DNA of 8,304 bases, taken from the NCBI GenBank assembly GCA_964426135.1, contig CAYRPN010000190.1, positions 1 to 8,304 of the forward strand, written 5' to 3'. A program made the translations under genes and the position numbers. Below the pieces are notes generated by a model. It did not search any database. It was not told where the DNA came from and saw only the letters and a list, made by a program, of their open reading frames with translations. Origin of the DNA: CAYRPN01 sp964426135. Its GTDB lineage: Bacteria; Planctomycetota; Phycisphaerae; Phycisphaerales; Phycisphaeraceae. Below, piece by piece: positions 5,239 through 8,304 of the stretch (its first letter is position 1; the number at the start of each line of letters is the position of its first letter).

Positions 5239-5910
5239 TCATCGCGCCGGCTTGATGTCTGATAATGTTCGCCGCGCCGGGGCCGGCGACGCGGTCCCAC
5301 CTGCGGGCGGGTTGCTGTTCTTGCCGGGGATTCTCTCGGCAGGGCGGTTGGCAGGTGCGAGAAGGGTCGGGCGCGCCGCAGCCCCTGCCTGGGGCGCCGA
5401 GTCGGGGGCCGGCGGATCCAGGGGCACCGGCGTGCGCGAGGCCGATGCGTTGGTAGGCAGCGTCTTCAACGCCGAGTTATTCGCGAGGTTGTAGAGTTCC
5501 AGCGTGGCCTGGTCGGAGAACTGCACCGGAACCCGGGCGCGGAAAACGCCTCGGTTGGGGTTGTACCAGAAACCACCCTGCTTCGGCCCGGTGAATGTGG
5601 GATCGGGTGGATGATCGAGGCGATCGTCAGTCGGCGCGACGTCGACCCAGGGTTGATCCCGCGGCGCCAGCGGGTTCAGCGGCGGCGAGCCCGAAAACCA
5701 GTCGCGACGAATCTGCGCCGGAAATCCCGACTCCGGCGGCATCGGCTCCAGTGAACCTTGGAACAGCGCCTGCTCATACAGACGCTTGAGCGATGCATGC
5801 ACCTGCTCGCACTTGTCCAGATCGCGCTGCTCGCCGTGAAGATACAGCGCAGCGCCGGCGACCATCGCCACGATCAAGGCAAGTATCAAAGTGTCAACAA
5901 TCACGCGCAT
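5239..5910 (-). CDS. Membrane-anchored protein with proline-rich C-terminus, function unknown
   Basis: I do not recognise a named family. The 223-residue protein has one N-terminal membrane helix (~3-24, LILALIVAMVAGAALYL), then a charged helix (~26-50), then a compact region with many aromatic and Pro residues (IRRDWFSGSPPLNPL, GGFWYNPNRGVFRARVP), and a low-complexity Pro/Ala tail from ~160. The short cytoplasmic end, long membrane helix and following helix recall pseudopilins, but the prepilin GFTLIE motif is missing. The topology suggests the bulk lies outside the cytoplasmic membrane. The ATG at 5910 has GGGGAG about 4-5 nt upstream; the in-frame start at 5946 is unsupported. It is the first gene of the minus-strand run, 95 nt before the HPt gene. 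It may be a sensor or envelope component linked to the c-di-GMP output, by position only. Confidence 0.75.
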   Translation of the reverse strand: MRVIVDTLILALIVAMVAGAALYLHGEQRDLDKCEQVHASLKRLYEQALFQGSLEPMPPESGFPAQIRRDWFSGSPPLNPLAPRDQPWVDVAPTDDRLDHPPDPTFTGPKQGGFWYNPNRGVFRARVPVQFSDQATLELYNLANNSALKTLPTNASASRTPVPLDPPAPDSAPQAGAAARPTLLAPANRPAERIPGKNSNPPAGGTASPAPARRTLSDIKPAR

Positions 5911-6064
5911 GGATCTCCCCGCTTCGATCGCGCTTCCGAATGACATCGGCCGAAAACGGCGGGCGGGTTAGACGCGTTCGGTCGGCATCCGCCATTCGCG
6001 CCCGTCTGTAACGTCTGCCGGCCCGCAAGCGAAAGTGCGAGCCGTCAGCCTTCAACCTCCGCGG

Positions 6065-6088
6065 TTTAGCGACGGGGCTTGCCCCGCT
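6065..6088 (+). repeat. TTTAGC-headed hairpin repeat, copy A
   Basis: TTTAGC followed by a hairpin with core GGGCTTGCCC, flanked by C-G and G-C pairs. Copies B (6250-6273) and C (6489-6512, complementary strand) have the same length and core with compensatory stem changes. Confidence 0.65.
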
Positions 6089-6249
6089 CTTCGCGCGCCG
6101 GAAAATCGTCGCAACAAAACAAGAAGTTCAGGAGTAGCAGCAGAAGAGGAAATGCTTCCCGATGAAGCGAGCATTGACGTGCGGGTGATCGAGCAAATGG
6201 GAATCTAAGGAACGGGGCCGAAATAACTTGGCGAATTGGCGGTCCCCCA

Positions 6250-6273
6250 TTTAACCGGCGGGCTTGCCCGCCG
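6250..6273 (+). repeat. TTTAGC-headed hairpin repeat, copy B
   Basis: TTTAAC plus an 8-bp stem around the same GGGCTTGCCC core. Compared with copy A, the two pairs outside the core are swapped (G-C then C-G), which preserves pairing. Confidence 0.65.
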
Positions 6274-6322
6274 AGGGCTAGGGCTTTTCAATTCTCGCAG
6301 ACCAATGGTTGTTCCCAGGAAT

Positions 6323-6425
6323 CACAAAGAACACAAAGGCACGAAGGTCACGAAGAGGAAGAGGAAAGGGCTCGATTCTCTGAGAAATTCTTAGTGTCCT
6401 TCGTGGCTTTGTGTCCTTTGTGTTC
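6323..6425. repeat. CACGAAG/CACAAAG inverted-repeat unit inside the composite element
   Basis: The left arm (6323-6355) is built of CACAAAG and CACGAAG units. The right arm (6390-6425) is its imperfect reverse complement with a few bases of gap. Both arms show a 7-9 bp internal periodicity. I recall similar CACGAAG-rich intergenic repeats from several bacterial phyla; that is memory, not a search. Confidence 0.65.
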
Positions 6426-6488
6426 AAACCGGTGATCCAGGATCTATCCGGAAATGGAGAATTGAAAAGCCCTGCGCCGAGGGCGTCT

Positions 6489-6512
6489 CGGCGGGCAAGC
6501 CCGCCGGCTAAA
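6489..6512 (-). repeat. TTTAGC-headed hairpin repeat, copy C
   Basis: Read on the minus strand: TTTAGC followed by an 8-bp stem around GGGCTTGCCC, identical to copy B except for G in place of A at position 5. It forms the right arm of the composite element. Confidence 0.65.
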
Positions 6513-6634
6513 TCGGGATCATGTTTCGGTCCCGTTCCTGAGTTGGATGGCGATGGCGCCTGCCGCGGTCCTACGTATGGAGCGTTGACGGCGCGTGATC
6601 CATCAATACTCAGCAGGGCGTCTCGATATGCGAC

Positions 6635-6663
6635 TTGCGGGCAACATGGTTTGCGCCTACATT
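6635..6663 (+). promoter_or_regulatory. Putative promoter for the basic winged-helix protein gene
   Basis: TTGCGG at 6635-6640, a 17-nt spacer and TACATT at 6658-6663 (4/6 to the -10 consensus). Transcription would start near 6670, giving a 5' UTR of about 48 nt. The match is moderate and could be chance. Confidence 0.3.
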
Positions 6664-6717
6664 GCAACCAACATTTCCGGCCAGGCACGTCCTAACTACA
6701 CACTGGAGCATCGACTC

Positions 6718-7143
6718 ATGGCAACCAACGCCGCGTCCGAACTGTCCCGCCTCGTCAGCCAACTCATCGTGGAGCGCAAGCAACACGCTGACGCCCTCGC
6801 CCAGATCGACGCCACGTTCGCTTCGCTCGGCATTTCCCCCAAGCCCCGTCGCGGTCGCCGGCCCGCCGCTTTCGCAGCCGCGGCAGCCTCAGCAGCCGCT
6901 CCCGCCGCCAAAGGTCCGGGCAAGCGCCGCCGCCGTCGCGGCAAGTTCGAGCAGACCGGCGAGCAATACATTCTTTCGCTGCTGGACGGCGGCAAGAAAC
7001 TCTCGACCGCCGAAGTGAACAAGCAGTGGATCGCCAGCGGCCGCAAGGGCCGCGCGGACATCGCCCTGGGCAAGATGGTGAAGGAAAACAAGATCAAGCG
7101 CCACAAGGTCAAAGATGTGCGCGGCAGCATGTACACCGCCTGA
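6718..7143 (+). CDS. Small basic DNA-binding-like protein: coiled coil, Arg/Ala-rich linker, winged-helix-like domain
   Basis: No named family recognised. The 141-residue protein has three parts. Residues ~7-38 form an amphipathic coiled-coil-like helix (SRLVSQLIVERKQHADALAQ). Residues ~41-76 are a low-complexity basic linker with PRRGRRP, close to an AT-hook core, an Ala-rich stretch, and a KRRRRRGK cluster. Residues ~77-141 look like a winged helix: QYILSLLDGGKKLSTAEVNKQW, then a recognition-helix-like GRADIALGKMVKENKIKRHKV and a hairpin ending GSMYTA. Together they suggest a dimeric, nucleoid-associated or histone-H1-like DNA-binding protein; this is inference from composition and pattern. 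The ATG at 6718 has GGAG at 6704-6707, a rather long 10-nt spacing. It is probably transcribed from 6635-6663. The next gene begins 95 nt downstream, with no terminator between. Confidence 0.8.
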   Translation: MATNAASELSRLVSQLIVERKQHADALAQIDATFASLGISPKPRRGRRPAAFAAAAASAAAPAAKGPGKRRRRRGKFEQTGEQYILSLLDGGKKLSTAEVNKQWIASGRKGRADIALGKMVKENKIKRHKVKDVRGSMYTA

Positions 7144-7238
7144 TTCGATGGCGAACCGACGACATCCTGCCAGGCGACCGAGTGTGCAGCCCTTGTGAAC
7201 ACATGCCTATTTCCATTCCCCTGCGGAGTTGCGGCACC

Positions 7239-8129
7239 ATGTGGACGCTGAGCGCTTTCGCTGACGAAGCAGCCGAGGAAATCGACGGCCAGATCGCCGC
7301 GATCAAACAGGCGGGCCTGAAGACCATCGACCTCCGCGGGCTGGATGGGCACAACATCAGTGCCCTGCCGCTGGATCACGCGCGCAAGGTGAAACAGAAA
7401 CTCGACGCGGCGGGCGTTGCCGTGGGCATGTTCGGCACGCCCATCGGCAAGATCGACATCACCGAGGATTTCCAGATCGACGTGGGACGGCTGAATCACC
7501 TGGCGCAGCTTGCGGATCTGTTTCATTGCCGCAAGGTGCGCGTCTTCAGCTATTTCAACAAGAACAACGAGCCAATGGAAAGATGGCAGTCCGAGTCGCT
7601 GCGCCGTCTCGCCGAACTGCGCACGCTTGCCGTCAGGCACCATCTCACGCTCTATCACGAGAACGAGCGGCACATCTTCGGCGACCGGCTCTGGCAGGTG
7701 CAATTGATCGCCCAGCAGCTCCGCGACCCCGGCAAACCCGGCAGCGAAACGACCGCCGGCGGGCTCCGCATGCTCTTTGATTTCGATAACTACAACCAGT
7801 CCGGCGAGGATGTCTGGCATGTCTGGCAGCAACTGAAAGACGTCACCGACGCCTTCCATCTCAAGGACAGCGACAAGAGTTGCCAGCACGTCCCGTTCGG
7901 CACCGGCGCCGCACGCGGCAAGGATATTCTCGCCGACGCGCTGGCGCGCGGCTGGCACGGGCACCTGGCCAACGAGCCGCACCTGGCGCGTTCGCCGGCC
8001 ATCATGGCGACAGGCCCCGGCGGCAAGCCGAACCAGAAACTGGCCGACCTCACTCAAACCGAGTGTTTCCTCGCAGGCGTGCAGAGCGCCAAGGAACTGC
8101 TGGCAGCCATCAAGGCCCCGCTGGGTTGA
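7239..8129 (+). CDS. Xylose isomerase-like TIM-barrel protein (sugar phosphate isomerase/epimerase family)
   Basis: A cytoplasmic, probably metal-dependent isomerase or epimerase of the AP-endonuclease-2-like TIM-barrel family; the substrate is not predictable. At 296 residues it is full length for the family. The barrel opens with LSAFADEAAEEIDGQIAAIK and LKTIDLRGLDG. Likely metal ligands fall where the family has them: Glu141 (LYHENERHIFGD), Asp181 (LFDFDNYN), His207 (FHLKDSD) and Glu246 (ANEPHL). No signal peptide is present. The ATG at 7239 has GGAG at 7225-7228 about 10 nt upstream; an in-frame ATG at 7203 lacks a ribosome binding site and adds residues before the first barrel strand. 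In related organisms such genes often belong to sugar or inositol catabolism, but no such partner is present here. Confidence 0.9.
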   Translation: MWTLSAFADEAAEEIDGQIAAIKQAGLKTIDLRGLDGHNISALPLDHARKVKQKLDAAGVAVGMFGTPIGKIDITEDFQIDVGRLNHLAQLADLFHCRKVRVFSYFNKNNEPMERWQSESLRRLAELRTLAVRHHLTLYHENERHIFGDRLWQVQLIAQQLRDPGKPGSETTAGGLRMLFDFDNYNQSGEDVWHVWQQLKDVTDAFHLKDSDKSCQHVPFGTGAARGKDILADALARGWHGHLANEPHLARSPAIMATGPGGKPNQKLADLTQTECFLAGVQSAKELLAAIKAPLG

Positions 8130-8304
8130 GACGCCGGCCGAATGTTATTAGCGAAATGATTGCCGGCTGATTGCCGTACCGCCCAAACGCGGATGTTGTT
8201 ACTTAGGAACGGGATCGAAATAACTTCCCGGATTCAGACGCCAGAATTGTCATTAGGAAAGCAGGAAAAGAGGAAATGAGGAACAGAAACAGAGGGCGTC
8301 AATC
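8130..8304. other. Intergenic tail of the window with a dispersed-repeat end
   Basis: No gene. Positions 8202-8226 repeat 6205-6229 with 3 mismatches in 25 bases. The following 8251-8292 is a purine-rich tract containing AAGAGGAAATG (8268-8278), which also occurs at 6144-6154. This may be the left edge of another composite element running past the window. No terminator for the TIM-barrel gene is visible. Confidence 0.6.
8202..8226 (+). repeat. Third copy of the AGGAACGGG-CGAAA element end
   Basis: AGGAACGGGATCGAAA (8205-8220) matches 6209-6224 with two mismatches, and matches the inverted copy at 6524-6539 with one mismatch. The identity continues through ATAACTT in the direct copy. Confidence 0.75.

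Larger units (their letters stand above)
6205..6543. repeat. Composite inverted-repeat element, about 340 bp
   Basis: Three nested pairs of arms in matching order. The outermost is AGGAACGGGGCCGAAA at 6209-6224, inverted at 6524-6539 with one mismatch. The next is a perfect 21-bp pair (6255-6275 with 6487-6507) containing hairpin copies B and C. The third is a perfect 17-bp pair, AGGGCTTTTCAATTCTC at 6280-6296, inverted at 6457-6473. The centre holds a further imperfect inverted repeat of CACGAAG-type units. There is no coding capacity. The nested order suggests one long imperfect terminal inverted repeat, as in a miniature transposable element, or repeated insertion into a palindromic site. 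Confidence 0.75.
5911..6717. other. Non-coding, repeat-rich divergent intergenic region
   Basis: About 800 bp between divergent genes. It must hold the promoter of the minus-strand operon, though I see no convincing -35/-10 pair for it. It contains a hairpin at 6065-6088, a large composite inverted-repeat element (6205-6543) and a probable promoter for the + strand gene (6635-6663). Open frames here overlap the repeats and have no domain or ribosome binding site. Confidence 0.65.

Noticed and set aside
6696..8057. 453-codon minus-strand frame opposite the winged-helix and TIM-barrel genes
   Set aside because: The + strand genes have recognisable motifs and ribosome binding sites; the antisense frame has none.

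Overview
The window looks like chromosomal DNA from a high-GC planctomycete, most likely of the Phycisphaerae type. The main clue is a pair of secreted proteins ending in PEP-CTERM sorting tails (VPEPATATLGLL...RRRRTA) of the kind common there. Long intergenic stretches full of palindromic repeats and an output-only c-di-GMP signalling operon fit this. The assignment is inference; there is no rRNA or marker gene to test it.

Left third (1-2350, + strand): two adjacent PEP-CTERM surface-protein genes, a discoidin-like one (333-980) and a two-domain one (1136-2290). Their ectodomains are unrelated, but both leaders carry CGTTGG/CCAACG half-sites, and the 132 bp covering sorting tail, 3' UTR and terminator are 129/132 identical. 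The pair looks like a cassette in which the ectodomain differs while the control and anchoring ends are shared.

2350-3318 has no convincing gene. It holds a 241-bp element of nested inverted repeats (2355-2595) that can fold as a multi-branched structure, a second inverted repeat (2740-2881) and two abutting perfect palindromes (3173-3200). Then comes a small BamE/SmpA-like lipoprotein with a His/Tyr-rich segment (3319-3750, + strand).

3797-5910 (- strand) is a three-gene run, in order of transcription: a membrane-anchored protein with a proline-rich tail, a single-domain HPt protein, and a PleD-like REC-GGDEF response regulator. The last two make a plausible phosphorelay ending in c-di-GMP synthesis; no histidine kinase is encoded in the window.

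5911-6717 is non-coding and repeat-rich: three copies of a TTTAGC-headed hairpin with compensatory stem changes, and a roughly 340-bp composite element with nested terminal inverted repeats whose end motif recurs at 8202-8226. After it, on the + strand, are a small basic protein with a coiled coil, an Arg/Ala-rich linker and a winged-helix-like end (6718-7143), and a xylose-isomerase-like TIM-barrel protein (7239-8129). 8130-8304 is intergenic.

No RNA gene, CRISPR array or intact transposase was found.
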